DNA from: Phellopilus nigrolimitatus
Lineage: Eukaryota; Basidiomycota; Agaricomycetes; Hymenochaetales; Hymenochaetaceae
Length of the DNA: 64,000 bases
Direction of reading: 5' to 3'
NCBI GenBank assembly: GCA_021029095.1
Contig: JAJOHG010000001.1
Location: 1,984,001-2,048,000 of the forward strand
Part shown: positions 46,575 to 59,984 of the stretch, in pieces
How positions within the stretch are numbered: the first letter of the stretch is position 1
How the letters are laid out: each line of letters starts with the position of its first letter
Made by a program: the position numbers and the translations under genes
Notes under the pieces: generated by a model
The model's database searches: none
What the model was told of the DNA's origin: nothing
The model's input: only the letters and a program-made list of their open reading frames with translations

Positions 46575-49500
46575 ATGTACTTTCCGACCTCAGCTGCTCG
46601 CCAACTCTCGACTGTTCCGTCCTTACCCAACCTGCCACCAGAACCTGTGATTGCATTATGCCCAAGCCCCAGCAAGTCCCTCTTTTGTACATTGACGAAG
46701 AACGGTCTGACGCTTTGGCGAGTCCGGGTGCGTCAGAAAAAGCCGAGTATTTATCGCGCGATGTTGACCTTACTGGTAGCCCGCTGTTGTTCTTGCATAT
46801 CTGTCGAGGACAAGAACATCACTGCCTGGAACACGGGGACAACTCATTTGTACGCTGGGCCCCAGATGGAACGAGAATTCTCATTCACGTAGGTTTCGAC
46901 TTAATGTTCTGCATCTATTCAGATGCTTACCGTCCATATCTCAGACGAGCGCGTCGTATTTGGTACTTGTTCATGTACATTATGACGGAAGTCCATCCAG
47001 CGAGCCGTACCAATGCCCACCTCTGCCAGCTAGTGCTCAACGTCATTTCCAGCCGGGTCCTGGAGAAGCGCTTGCCCATGTTCTCCGTCAGTCTGAGTTT
47101 CGAGGGTGTCATCCGAGTGGACGGGGAGCTCCTAAGGTGGGTACATTCATTTAGAACTTCAGTAAAAGTCTAATTATCGAAATATTTCTCTAAGCGTGTC
47201 CCCTCGTAAACATTATATCATGTTCTCCACGAAAAACCCCCCTGCGGTGCAGCGCATTCCTTGGCCGTCGATAGAGGTCGATTTTGACGACGACGGCGAA
47301 GATAGCAGACGTACACTCTCTGGACATGATACGTGGATTATCAATGACTACGAATTGCCTTGGCTTGTCAATCCGAATGGTAGCGCTGTTTCACCGCTTC
47401 CTGTTTGCCTGTGCTACGTTGCTCACATTCCCTATAGTGACTGTTGCTCATTTGGCGTACTCCCGAACCACAAGCGTAGAGACATGGATAACGTCAGATG
47501 GCCGCGCGTACTTCGTACAATTAAGTGAAGCGGAAATGAGTCAGGAGGGCAGTAGCTCTGAACTAAGCAGTGCGGGTGAAGGTCGACACAACCAAGTGAG
47601 TCGGCACTACAAAAGCGCCTGTTACTTCCTTTATGCTGTCTTTTCGCTCCCTCGAGCCATTCGTATTTCCCCCTTTCCATCTTTGTTCGCCTTCTACTAT
47701 ATTGGCTTTATGTTGACTTCCGAACCCTACTTAGGAGAGAGATCACAGCTCGGAAGGCACAAATATGCAATGGCAAGGTATCTGTATACACGACGTCGAA
47801 GCTCCGCGATGGGTCCAGAAGCAGAAGGCACCGGCTCGAGGCGACTCGGATAATGAATTCGACTACATCGAGCCACGGAAAGCTGTATGTATTGCTATCA
47901 ATTCAAAATTCTCAGTATTGGCAACGGGAACGCAAAGGTAAATGAACTTGTCTTTTGTAGAGTGAAGATGACCTGATGATTGCGTGAAGTGGTACTGTCG
48001 AGCTTGCCAGTTTTCCTTCATTTGAAGGGGATATTCCTAAACCACAGTTCCTGCAACTTCCATGATTTTTATGGGCAGGCCAGGCCAGGGTCTGTTCGTG
48101 CTATGGAGTGGAGCTCAGACGGCTATGTTCTAGCTGTTGGATGGGAAAACGGGTGGGCGATTTGGAGTGTAGGGGGAAGATGTCTAGCATGGGGTTTTGG
48201 TGTCGATGATGATGTGGACAATGAGCGGTGAGCGAAAAGTCTTGAATAATCAAAAAGGAAATTAACTGAAATATTATCTACCTCACCGCAGGTTTCAAGA
48301 TTTTTTCATGTTCGGAACAACCGATTTGGTAAAGTTATTCCTCTATCATTCTTATTGCGTATCTCATCCGGTTAGTTCTGGGGTCAAGGCAATTTTGAAT
48401 TGCTCGTCTTATCCAGGTTTTCCCCAACCAGTCAGTTATTTTTTTTTTCCAGAAATATGCCTTAACGATATCGAACTAGTTTAACTTTGTTCGTCTAGGA
48501 CAAGACGGGCAACTTTTCGTTGTACCATTTGCGAAGAGCGCCGTCACGGAACAGCAAACTCCTGTACGCACGACTTTCTAAGACTTCTCTTTATTCTGAT
48601 CTTAATGATTCGCCTAGGACAATACTAGGTATGCCTTCCTACAAATGGACGACCGGGTCCTTGTGTACAGAGGCGCAGATCAACCAGACATGAGCGTTAT
48701 CAACCCAGAGTCCGACGTTTGGCAGCATGTAAAAGTGCGCCGGTGCCTTTCCTCAAGCTAATACATGCATTATAAACATCAGGCCTTTCAGATACCTTTA
48801 GAATACCTCTCCTCAAATTGGCCCATACGTCATTCTGCGATTAGTGTGGATGGTCGACTTATAGCTGTCGCAGGTCGACGAGGACTCATACATTTCAGTA
48901 CCACTTCTGGCCGTTGGAAGATGTTTGGAGACAGTATGCAAGAACAAGCATTCTCAGTCAAAGGTGGTCTTCTCTGGTTCCATCATGTCCTAATAGCGAC
49001 GGTCGAATTGTCAAAAGCGTATCAGGTTCGAAATTTTTATTGACATACAGCAAAATAAAATTAATCGTCGAACGGCAGATCAGACTCTATTCGAGAGACC
49101 TTGATCTCAGTAATCAGAACGTCTTGCATAGAGAGATTCTAACGTCACCCGTCGTTACTCTTTCTCTAGTCGACAATTCACTTCTCGTGTACACCGCGGA
49201 CAATACTCTGAGTCACTACCTCATCGTACCTACAAGTGAAACTATACAGCTCCACTTCTGTGGTAGCATCTCGTTTGAAGGTGTCATTGCCGCTCCGAAT
49301 GCTGTCCGAGGATTGAGCTGGATGATTCCCAATGCACAAAAACGTATGTTCATTCTGCAATTACTTAATTTGATTGCTTGATCATCTCCGTCGACAGAGC
49401 TTGGGGATCCTATGGATGATCTTGCTGTTGCGACTGTCCTCATGATGGTTGGTGGAAAGCTGGTTCTCCTTCGTCCGCAAAAAGCCGGTCAACAAGAGGT

Positions 49501-50573
49501 CAAGTACGATATGCAAATTCTCGCAGATCGTATAGAGTTCTGTTGGATACATCTTCGAGGAATTGGTACGCTGGAGAACTCGTTGTGGGGCTATGATGGG
49601 CATGGCGTCAGAGTGTGGCTGAATGCCCTGAATCTCGAGTCCCGTCCAGATCCTCATGGTCTACCCAGTAATGTTCAAGAAAGCGTAAACATACCTCTGG
49701 ACTTCTATCCTTTATGTGAGCTGCTTATTTTATTTTCTGTTTTACATTAACATATGCATATGCCTTTTCAGCTTGCCTGATGGACAAGGGCATCATGATA
49801 GGTGTAGAGCACGAAATTGCTACGAGGTCGACGCTCCCGTTCGTGTTATTCAGGCATACAACAAGTGTAAGTTGACATGCCTATGAATCCTTAGTGTCAT
49901 TTTTTGATCTCTCTTAAGTCACACCTCTTTCTCCATCACATTCTCCGTGCTCATCTTCAGTCCGGCGAAATTCGCCAAGCCGTGTCTTTCGCCAAACACT
50001 ACGAAAATCTGGTGTATTTTGCACATGCGCTCGAAGTTCTGCTGCATACTGTCGTCGAATCCGAAGCAGATGTCGAAAGCACTTCGGAGAACTCCTGCGA
50101 CGCCGACGTGAATGGCGTGCTTGTTAGGGTTGTAGAATTTCTGGACCACTTTGAAGCTGCATTGGATGTGGTCGTTGGCTGTGCTCGAAAGACCGAAATG
50201 ACGCGGTGGAAACGCCTGTTTGGCATCGTTGGGAATCCTAAAACTCTATTCGAGGTAAAGTTTCACTTCTTCCTCCCGCTAGGCATATCTGAAAAATAAT
50301 CCGCAGAAATGCCTGGTTTTAAAGAAACTAAAAACGGCTGCGTCTTACTTGCTTGTGCTGCACAACCTAGAACAGTTGGACGACAACAAAGGTGCTCTCA
50401 ATCTATTGGAGAGTGCTTTAGACGCAGAAGACTGGCAGTTGTGTCGAGAGTTGCTGCGCTTCCTACATTCTATGGACGACAGCGGATCGGCTTTACGCGA
50501 GGCCTTGGCGCAGACCAGCATCTTGTCTGAAACTTCATCAGCATTAGTGAACGGAAACAGTAGTCCACATTGA
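46575..50573 (+). CDS. ric1: Ric1, Rab6/Ypt6 exchange-factor subunit
   Basis: Ric1 with Rgp1 activates Ypt6/Rab6 at the Golgi for retrograde traffic. The start MYFPTSAARQL was chosen over an ATG four codons earlier because Ric1 proteins begin MYF. The N-terminal part is WD40-like (VIALCPSPSKSLFCTLTKNG and LTLWRVRPS; SVRAMEWSSDGYVLAVGWEN with GWAIWSV; YLSSNWPIRHSAISVDGRLI, then AVAGRRGLIHF). The C-terminal RIC1 domain is well kept: CLMDKGIMIGVEHEIA, SHLFLHHILRAHLQSGEI, ARHYENLVYFAHALE-like AKHYENLVYFAHALEVLLH, VVEFLDHFEAALDVVVGCAR, TEMTRWKRLFGIVGNP, LKKLKTAASYLLVLHNLE, LESALDAEDWQLCRELLRFL. Many introns lie in the WD40 half and their edges are approximate. Length of about 1,050 residues suits the family. 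Confidence 0.9.
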
Positions 50574-50866
50574 TCTATTTTCCGTTTTTCTCCAGTATGC
50601 ATAGTATTTATTATGGGGACTTTGTAGTTGTGCTTTGATCCATTTGCATACTATGTAACTTGGTCTACTTATTTACTTCTACATACAGACTCGGCTTGTA
50701 CTCTCTAGTTTACTTATCATGAGGTTTAGAACGCTATCAGGTGCGAGGTACATTCCGCTATCAATTGTTCAAGCTACCTTGCGCATGGCGCTATCTACAA
50801 AGCAAGCGGCTCGGGTACTTCGAATCTTTCTCTCACAAATTTACAACACTTGAAGCAACACACAAG

Positions 50867-52392
50867 ATGGCTGCAACATCGGCAAGGGCGTTGTTATCGC
50901 GCTCGATGGCCACTCTGACGAGACGTGTGAATTATTCTCAGCCTATTAACTTCACGCCCGAAGGCGCTGTGTCAATTTCGTACCCGAGTCTGCAAAATTC
51001 CCCTCTTTCACTACAATTGTCCATCGGTAAGTTAATTGTCTTGCACTCTGTCCGCAGAGTGTTTATGTTTCAAATAGAGAAAGCCTTCGGTTCTGACCCC
51101 AAAGCACTGGGTATCATCATCGTCAGGACCTCCCGCCCGACTACGTCGCGAAGCGCGAGCGGCTCTTGAAGCTCGCCGACCGTTTTGCTAATCTCGATGA
51201 AAGCGTGAGAGAGAAATATGTTGATTTCAAAAGTCGCTACAGGTATATTTCCGAAGTCAATGATTTTGTTCTACGCCTAATCAAGTTGCCATTGGTAATG
51301 AAGTTTTGGGTGGTCCCATGGCAAGGTCTGTCTGTGTTTCCTGAGTGTCAGAAATGGTCTTATGCGCATCATGCCTAAGGAAATTATGAACGGCAAGCCA
51401 GGTTAGCTGCATACTTTTTTTTACTTTTGGGGTTTGTGATTAAGAATAAGCTAGACACGTTAAAGGGCTCCTATTATGCGAACCCCTTGACCGACAGTCC
51501 TACGGTTTCTTCTCTTGAGAAACAGGCATATCCAGAGTACTACGGAAACAACATATGTACGTTTGTCCAGAGTGTTCGCTTTGGTTGCCTTAATTCCAGC
51601 TAAACAGGGCCCGCGGCGGACGAAAAGGGAGTAGAAGGGTTCGAAGAAGCTTTCAAAGACTTAGGAGAACTGGTCTTCGAGGTTGGGTGTGAATTGGCTA
51701 CTGCTTGCCAACCTTTTGGTGCGAAGTGGTTATCCAGTCACAAAATACGCAAAAGCATTCACCATGGGCCTTTCCAGCCTCCGAGCATCTCACAAGCCGA
51801 TTTCGTTCTCTTCCAAACTTGATTTCGAAGCAGACAACCAAAGCGCGCCTATTGCATTACTTCCCTCCTTCTCCGGAAAATCCTCTCCCCGCTGAGAATG
51901 AACCAGTTGACAGCTGGTGTGGCTTCCATCTGGACCACTCCTTACTCACGGGTCTTTGCTCTGTATGTATTCGTTATTATGAAGTTATTCTTGAAGCAAC
52001 GAGTTCATTCATCTTTACAGGCTATGTTCCTTTCCCATGAACCCAATCAGCCTCCGATAGTCATGAGCTCCCCTTCTCCGCAAACCGGTCTGTACATCCG
52101 TAGTAGAGGCGGAGACCTCACGAAGGTATCCATCCCTTCAGACTGCTTGGCGTTCCAGACTGGTGAGGCACTGGAAATTGCGACAAATGGCAAGCTGCGC
52201 GCGACACCGCACTGTGTGCGCGTAGGAGCCAAAACGGGAACGGAGCATGTCACGCGCGAGACGTTTGCGCTGTTCATGCAACCTGAAACGCAGCAGCTCA
52301 TTAGTCCGGCCGAAACATTCGGGATGTTCAGCAAGAGAATATTTAACGACCATTATCAGGAGAACCTTCTCACCACGGCTCTCAAACGCTAG
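50867..52392 (+). CDS. 2-oxoglutarate/Fe(II) oxygenase-like protein (clavaminate synthase-like fold)
   Basis: The protein starts MAATSARALLSRSMATLTRR, a Ser/Arg/Ala-rich leader that could target mitochondria. The core reads GAVSISYPSLQNSPLSLQLS, LGIIIVRDLPPDYVAKRERL, LKLADRFANLDESVREKY, GSYYANPL, WPAADEKGVEGFEEAFKDLG, then SWCGFHLDHSLLTGL, which looks like the HxD metal site, GLYIRSRGGDLTKVSIPSDC, FQTGEALEIATNGKLRATPH (likely distal His) and VTRETFALFMQPE (candidate 2OG-binding Arg). The order H-x-D ... H ... R matches isopenicillin-N-synthase-like oxygenases. Homologues are common in fungi without a known substrate. The gene follows RIC1 on the same strand and converges on the Atg26 gene. 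Confidence 0.75.
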
Positions 52393-52584
52393 CGCATCAA
52401 ATGTGCTCTCAAGTACGAGATTTCGTGAATGTATATGTTCAAAAAATGGATGTATCGTGTAGGGCTATTAAAGACAATTGAGTAGTTACACAGACTCTAA
52501 ACAGAGTATAGCAAGATAGTGATACAAACAGCCGCGTAGTCTTGACACTACGAGAAAATAATGCACAAAAAATGGATATAGTAT

Positions 52585-52608
52585 ACGTGAGTACGTGAGT
52601 GCGTGAGT
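52585..52608. repeat. Short tandem repeat, 3 x 8 bp
   Basis: ACGTGAGT, ACGTGAGT, GCGTGAGT in direct tandem. It lies in the 250-bp gap between two convergent genes. Confidence 0.85.
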
Positions 52609-52642
52609 GGTATTGTCTAAAAGAGAAGATTAAATTCGTGAG

Positions 52643-55600
52643 TTATTCTTTGGTGAGCCAGGCTGCAAGGCTCCCGGAAGAACAGAGAAAACGGCAGGCA
52701 GCAAGGCTATTGCGCTTCGAGGTGGGAGACTGGCCGCGCACGTCGCTGCTGTGACGGGAAGAGCGTCTATCGTCCTGGTCAGAAATGACGCTCCAGTCTT
52801 CACTCTGCGCCTCCTGACCAAACTCAAAATAGCTATCGGCTGAGCTCCTCGGAGAAGAGAAGGTAGTCGAGAAAGTGGATGAGCGCGGACGTTGATCCTC
52901 GCGGATTGTTGCATCCTCTTCCGCCTCAGCTGTTATACGTGACTTGACGAGCGTCCTGGCATACTCTAAGTCGCGGTAAATCGATTCGACCGCAGTGGCA
53001 ACGCCATTTTCCTGTATTTCGCAAAAGCATGAGTCACGTGTCAATTTAGTTGACAATCCGTCACCTACCGAGCGAATCTTTTCCCCTACTAGTCTTGCCT
53101 TCGCGATCTGTCGCTCATCGCTCGTCGCCACAGTAAGGGCATCCGCGAGGCTCTCGACAGTCAGCTTGCGCACAGATGTACCGATCCCAAGCGCCTCCAC
53201 CCGGTCGCCCCAAAAGAATTGGTCGCCGAAGAAAGGCTTGATGATAGTAGGTATTCCTGCGCGCAGACTGGCTCCCGTGGTTCCCGCGCCGCCGTGATGG
53301 CATGCCGCTTCGATGCGTTGGAAGAGCCAGTCGTGCGGTATCGACTTAATAGAATATATCTCTGGCGGAAGGGGTATCTCAGGATCCGACACGTCCGTCC
53401 CCTTCTTCACTTGGAGTCGATCCGACCACCCTTTCGACAAGATGGCGTGTACACCACTACGCACGATCGCTTCGACAACGCAGCGCGTCATCGCATCGGG
53501 ATCGGAGACAACAATGCTCCCGAAGCCGATGTACACCACCTTCTTGCCTGCTCGGTGTGCTGAGTTGATGAAGTCGACAAGGCTTTTAGGGGGAGTCCAT
53601 TTTGTCGCGCCAACTTCAGCATCGTCTAAGAACCAATAGCCTACAAGAAGGATAATGCGAATTTAACAGGCGAACAAGGAGACCAATCAATGACAGTAGC
53701 GCACCAGTGACCCTGATCCACTCTGGCCAGTCTAAAGGGGGAGGGACTATCGTCGGACTAAAGTTGTATAGGAATGGGACTTTGTGTGGCTCAAGCTTGT
53801 CTAAATTGGTGCTCGATAGCTTCAAAGTATCTCGCCTCCAGCGATTGATCTGACCAGCTGTTGCACGCCAGAAAACTTGATCAAACATTACATAAGACTA
53901 AATGTACCAAGCGCGTTAGTGTAGTTCGAGCGAAAACGTTTGAAGGACATGCCATGTAGTTATATCCACCACCCATTTTGTGCTCCGGCACAGCGAACGC
54001 ATGTGGATAAGCACGAGTCCTTGTCCAGGTCATTGTGAATGCCCTATAGTATGGTATCCTCAGAGCTTCGGCGACGTGAATGCCGGCCATCGCACTCGGG
54101 CTTTCGATAAGTACGTCAGTGCCCTGGCATGCCTCCCAAGATGTCTTCAGTAAGTCGTCAATCCATCCCCGGAACTTCTGTATACCCTCTTTCAAAAATG
54201 AAACAGTAAACATCCCGTTCTCGACGCAGATGCGCATGAGCTCCGCAGGGTCCCCGCCGACATAGCCAAACTCAATGCCGTGTGATTCAATCCACTCCTT
54301 GAACTCACCGTGCGTCGCGATACGTACTTTGTGGCCGTCGGCTAGGAGGCCCTTTGCAAGCGCAATGTACGGTTGCACGTCACCGCGCGTCCCAATGGTG
54401 AGGCACGTGAAGTGAAGCGATTGGTGCGGCTTGAACGTCAGGAACGTCGATGATGTCGATGTAAACATCACTGCGGGTAGAGAGTCGGCCAGTGACTCCG
54501 GAGGTGGCTTGGGCTCCTCGTCACCAAACAGCGATGCGGGCTCAAGTTCCTCAAGCATGAGGGCATCGCGTTTCGCATCGCTCGGTACCTGCGACTCGTT
54601 TGCATTCAATCTTTGCTGTGTGTCCTCCATTTGCCGCTCGAGCAGGCTGACGAACGCTGAGCGGCGATCCGCCGAACCGAACTCGAAAAATAACTCTTCA
54701 TGTCCTTTGATGATGACTACAAGGCCCACATGTCCAAAACGGTAAGCCTTCGTCTTTTCCAACGTGAGAATGTCGCGAATGGGGAGCTGCATTCTCGTCC
54801 GCGTAGCCAGAGGACCACTAGACTTGAAACAAAAATAATTGGTCGAGATGTACAGTCGACCATAGGTCGGTAATAATCTGAATAGATAGCCCTGGAAGTC
54901 TATATGCTAGGTCAGCAGGCCTCATGCCTAAACGGTAAAAAAGTCTTAACCCACAGCCAAGTAAGAGTTCCTTGTCGTCGAAAGCAAACGTCGACCGAAA
55001 CTTCTCGATCACTTCTGGCTCTGCAGCCTCTTGCGCTTCAAGAACGCTGAAGCCGAAGTCATACGAGCCTCTTTCTCCGCTACGCGACCAAGACGAGACA
55101 TTTGAGATGACCTCGGAGACGCCCTTCTGGCCGATAGTTATGCCCGACGTGGAAGCCGATGGTACGGTGAACACACGCCGCGGACCACGCAGCCACGCCG
55201 GAACTCCCCAGGAGCTCGTGCTCGTGCTACTATCTCTGGTGGGTATGGGGACAAGTTCAGCGGGTGGAGAGGGAGGAGGAGGGTAAGTATGTGCAAAATC
55301 AACGCTCTTGACCGCTGCGATGGCCGCGGTGTCAGACTGAGTGCGTTGAGCATCGCTCGAGGAGGTCGGCGTCGTCAGCGCTAACTGCCCAGACTGCGGG
55401 GACTTCGTAGGGAGCGTCGACGGCGACGCGACTAACGAACCCGACTGCTGATGCGCATGCATGTTGTCCTGTGCCTTCGCTTGCGCATTGCTCTGCGTCG
55501 GTGTCGGTGTCGCAGATCCGCCGCTGTCTGACTGGAAAGGGCGAAGTAACGACACCAATTTCAAGCCATAACCACCCTTGGAAGCCTGCTGTTCAGTCGG

Positions 55601-57946
55601 CAAAGACATCACGCGGTCAATCGTGGTTGCGTTCGGCGGCGATGCGTGTTTCAAACCCGTAGTATCATGCACTGGTTCAATGAAATTGATAGTGTTAGGA
55701 GAAAAGGGCTTGTATGTCTTGACTGCGTCGCGAATTTGGTCCAAGGCAGCCGATATGTTGTGGAAATAGGCGAAGAAGTAAGAGTCGCATGAATCATCCG
55801 ACGGCTTCTCTTCCTGGTCGACGACTTTGATCTCAATAGTTTCGCTGAAATCCATAGCCGAAGACTTGTCAACATCTACGATGACAGAGTACGGTATGGC
55901 GATCTAGTATATTTCACATTTATTATTGTTGTCTTCCTTATGTCAACAGGAAATGAGGATCATACCTTCACGCTTTCACCGACATTCTGAGCCTTGAATA
56001 TCACCTTACGAATCGCCTTCACCCACTCTTCTCGGCTGGGTATCGAGTCCGCCATGATCGTGACAACCTTCTGATTTGTGCGAATACGCATCCCCTTCTC
56101 CTGAATTGGGTCGCACGAAATCGCATACCGCAAATCGATGACGCCATGAGGGAAATAAGGATCCTTTTACAACACACAATTGAAATAAGAATGACTGGGC
56201 TTTGAGCAAGGCTAAAGTATAGTTGCTTACTGCGGAGGACTGGTACCACGAAAGAACGTCATTCTTAAGCACGAACCAATGTTTGACCCAGCGTTTAGTC
56301 CTCTGTGTCTTCTTATTCAATGAACCCGACTTCAGGACCTGGTCCTCACGCGAAGGCATATGTGCAAAGAAACATAGATGCGAATTGGTCAAAAACATGT
56401 ATCCCTGAAGCACTGCAAAAGAATTAATTTAGTAATATTCCTCCCGTGCGATTAAGAAAAAAGAATCTTACAAACAGAACGAAGAAGCCAACACGGCAGC
56501 TCTAGAATGACGATCAGTAATATGCACGACCACAAGTAGCTCAACAAATACCTGCGACCACCTCACTGATTTCATCCAGTCCGAAAACATCCTTCAGTTT
56601 CTCGGCTAGCATCGTCCTACGCTTTACACGCACTGTCGCTAGACTCGCGCTGCGCGTCATCTTTGTTCGGCGTAGTTGTGCTAGGTGGTCCATCTTCTCC
56701 TTCGGCGTGTACTTCGCCGCCGCCGCTGCATCTTCACCATGTGGCGGGGAATCACTGGAGCGGTGCTGAAGATACGCCGACTCCATGGGCGTTGTCTCGA
56801 AATCCTCATCCTCATCCGATACGTGCCCATCCTCTTCGTCGCTCGACGGGACAGGCGAGAAGTAACCCACGCGCTTTCCCTTCCGGTTCAAGGCTTTCGT
56901 CGTGAGAGGCGAGTCGTATTTTCGCGAGCGAGCGATAGGCCTATGAATGGTGTGAATGGACTGATGCGAGAGGGTGACCTGCAGGCGTGCCAATGTAAGC
57001 ATGTGTAACGAATGATATTCATTGAATATAAGTGATTGCACCTGTCTGCTCTTCCTCGCTGCTGTCTGAGTTGAGTGCCGTTGGCGGAATTGCCTCGTCG
57101 TCTCCTTCGGGCTCGTCTGTCCATGGCATAGCCTGGATTGCCTGTATGAGTGTTTGCGTTCCCGCACGCATCTATTTGAAATATACAACAGTTAATTAGG
57201 GTATTAGCATATGCAATGCGACACATCTGAGCTCAAGGACAGCGACGCACGGAGCCAAGCGCCCTAAACGTTTCCAATGACGGGCGGGACGGTGGTGACA
57301 GTGACGGCGGTGGCGAGGGGGATGGAGATCGAGGACGGATGAACGGGGAATCATCAAGGACTGCACCGGGCTGCCGGAGATTGGAGGTCGAGCGCGAGGC
57401 TAATGGGGGCCTTACTGGGCGTAAGTGCGTCCCTAAAGGAGAAAGGTTGTTAGTGAGCATTGACGATCCCCGACACGTACACAACGTCAGCGCGTCATGC
57501 ACAGAAACTGAGTGCCTACCAGACACTTCGGCGGCCGAGTCGCGTTCCCTGCCTTTGCCCTTGCCTTTCAAGCTTAGGAAACGGCGCGGGTCTGCAGCGG
57601 TGAGGCTCGCAGAGAGCCTACCTGTGGTAGAGTTGGTGCCCGGCTGCGTCTGCGCGGAGCCGGACCCATCGCTCCCGCTCCCGCGTCGCACACCACCGAG
57701 CTTCGCTGCGGTCTGCTCTACGGTGCGCTTGAGGACGCTCTTCGGCGCGCTGGGTGCGCGGGCACGCGGGGTGGACTGGGATGTGGAGCTACCTTGTGTA
57801 GTATTAATGTGCGCGTGCACTGAATCGTCGAGGCCAAGAGAGGTGGGAGCAGTATCGACGGTGGTACCCTTGATGGGATTCTGGAGCGGCGGCGGCGGCG
57901 GCGGTGTGGAGGGTTGTGCCGACATCGCGCAAGAAATGTGCTGCAC
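52643..57946 (-). CDS. atg26: Sterol 3-beta-glucosyltransferase Atg26 (Ugt51)
   Basis: Transfers glucose from UDP-glucose to ergosterol at membranes; in some yeasts it is needed for pexophagy. The N-terminal 250 residues are disordered, with a Pro run (PPPPPP) and many Ser/Arg. A GRAM domain (about 56600-56400; ending [17 protein letters not shown]), a PH domain ([60 protein letters not shown]) and a second GRAM domain ([33 protein letters not shown]) follow. The glycosyltransferase domain has [59 protein letters not shown], the UDP-sugar motif [20 protein letters not shown] and [20 protein letters not shown] Ser-rich tail ends at 52643. An in-frame ATG at 57925 (MSAQPS) is an equally good start. 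This layout is diagnostic of fungal Atg26. Confidence 0.95.
57886..57904. repeat. GGC-type triplet repeat coding for poly-Pro
   Basis: About six CGG/GCG units, read on the minus strand as CCG codons for six Pro near the Atg26 N-terminus. Confidence 0.8.
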
Positions 57947-58634
57947 CGTGAGGTTCGCGTAAAGAGTGGGTCGAGGACGTCAGCGTTGCAGTCGCATCGC
58001 AAGCACCAGGCGGTGAGCTAGCTGGAAGCAGTGTTTCCGAGCTCGGCAAACAGGTGTTATGTAAACAACATTCCCTTTCTTATCAAACACATTTCAACGT
58101 CTAAAGTCTATCTGAACGCACAATGTGTGCAAAATAACATTCCATAAAGATGCAGAGCAAAAGCAAATGAAGTGAGATAAAAAGTTTGTGAGGTTTCGCG
58201 GTTCCACGCTCTTCTCTATCTTACTATCTGCCAACTCTGGATTGTTTCTTAGCTTTGCGCCTGAGCCCGCTCGGCGCGGTTGTGACGTTTTTCGTAAATT
58301 GATTTCGTAAGTCGTCTCGGGTAGTACGTGTGTCGCAGGAGATATTTATTGGTCCGCGGAATGCTTATGCTCTGCTAAAGAGCCCTTCATCCACGATATG
58401 TGCAGCAACTGCAGAGCTTATGTTAGCTCCGAAGAGAGCCAAGCAGGCGTGAAGACACACCTGACGAGATATGGCATTATTGAGAGGAACAAGCAGACAA
58501 AGCTAGCCCAGAAGAGCCAGAGAGATGATCCGGGGGAGACCTCAATACCAAGTGGCATCGTTGTACCGTTAGATGTAAGCTGAAAGCGCAATTTAAAATT
58601 AGCCTTCGCCTGAGCTATGGCGGGAAAATAGAAA
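57947..58634. other. Intergenic, Atg26 promoter presumed
   Basis: 688 bp between the Atg26 start and the stop of the SUR7/PalI gene. A plus-strand frame of 61 codons (58398-58583) starting MCSNCRAYVSSEESQ shows no recognisable motif and no neighbouring exon, so it is not called. Confidence 0.5.
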
Positions 58635-59575
58635 CTATTGACTAACACTGGCTTTACTGATGTCCCGTGCTTTGTTTACGAGTACCGTCCAAATCACGAC
58701 ACCGATAAACAGCAAGCCTGTCCCGAGAATTGCGAAGACAGTGGAAAGCAGGTATGTGTACGTGCGCTTCGGGATACCGCTATAAAACAGAGGGTTTAAC
58801 ATTCAGCACCGGGAGTAGACATAAATTATTCAAAATACTTGCGTTATCATGGCTAACGCCGCACATATGCTGCCAATAAGTAGGAGGTAGTACCCGGCCC
58901 GCGAAAACTCGGCAAGGTAATGTGAGTTTGTGAAGGTCAAGTCTCCGGGTACGAAACCGCGGGTAAGCCCCGAGTAATTGGCTGCCATATCGGAAAGAAC
59001 GATATCGTACGGCTGCAGCTGGAAGGCGGCACTCGTGTTCGAACAGAGCCCTTGAGCTTTGTCGACATATGCACAATACGAGTACAAGCCGAACTGGTAG
59101 AGCTGACGAAGGCCCTCCTTCTCGCCCAAGGGCGCTGTCGCGTTGGAAGAGTAGAGCCCCTCGACAGGATCGCCGATCGCATTTTGAAGGGCGGCGCTAT
59201 AAGCAAGCACAGTTCAGCATTCTGTTTTTGGATGTAGAGGCAGCGCACTCACCCATAACTTGACATGTTCACCTTGAGCTGCAATTGTACGTCAACGCCC
59301 GATCTTGTAGCAAAGCTGAAGTCGAAGTCCTGACCATCGCCAAACCTCTCGGGACCGTCGCCGTGTTAATTTGGCCCACCTGCGGAAACAAATTCAGTCA
59401 GTCAGCACGTCCGATTGTAGCCGGTTCAAAACGTAACGTACATGGGCGAAAATGAGGAGAATTACGGAGACGAGCCTTTGGACACGCGATCAGACTGACA
59501 AGAATCGAGAAACGGGATGTTGACTTACGACAAAAAGGTTGCAGCGCCGATGCATAATTCGCCTCGAAGACGCAT
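58635..59575 (-). CDS. SUR7/PalI family four-span plasma-membrane protein
   Basis: SUR7/PalI proteins sit in eisosome-type plasma-membrane domains or in ambient pH sensing. The chosen ATG (59573-59575) gives, after splicing, MRLRGELCIGAATFLSLVSV then ILLIFAHVGQINTATLKVNM, a first membrane span and the start of the loop. The extracellular loop reads SSYGAALQNAIGDPVEGLYS, LRQLYQFGLYSYCAYVD, and GLCSNTSAAFQLQPYDIVLS, with paired Cys and N-glycosylation sites. Three more spans follow (AGYYLLLIGSICAALAMIT; TYLLSTVFAILGTGLLFIGV; IWTVL), ending RDISKASVSQ-stop. Introns used: GTAAGT...CCAAAG, GTACGT...CCGCAG, GTCCCG...TTGCAG and GTGAGT...TTATAG. The gene diverges from the GH72 gene. Confidence 0.75.
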
Positions 59576-59984
59576 GTCGGTGAAAGAGCTCAAATCTCTG
59601 CAAGGTGACAAGGTGCCGAGTAACTTGAAATTGAATGACGCTGGGGCTTATAAGCGCAACAGAACTTCGCGATTTGTACCCTCGAACTCCAGATCGTGTA
59701 CTGCGGCTGATGGGAGTGTTGCAGCCTCGTGTTCGTTAGTCTTCGTCAGTTGGTCGTCGCCGGACAGGCCAGCAATGCCTGAATGCCTCAGCAATGAGAA
59801 AGACGCGAAATGGCAAGCACGAGGCTGGGACTCCCTGGGGACCCCTCCCCCGAACACCATCTACGTCTGTGGCAGTACATGTACTGTGATCCCGTGACAT
59901 ACATGCGTCTGTCACAAGCACGCACCGCGCAAGGAGCGGCATCAGCGCCCGGCCGATTTTGTTGGCGGAGGGCCGATTAGAGGT

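Noticed and set aside
57339..57962. Plus-strand frame of 207 codons opposite the Atg26 N-terminus
   Set aside because: It arises from the GC-rich low-complexity coding region on the other strand and has no domain or intron signals of its own.
58398..58583. 61-codon plus-strand frame starting MCSNCRAY
   Set aside because: No recognisable motif, no linked exon, and composition not different from spacer DNA.
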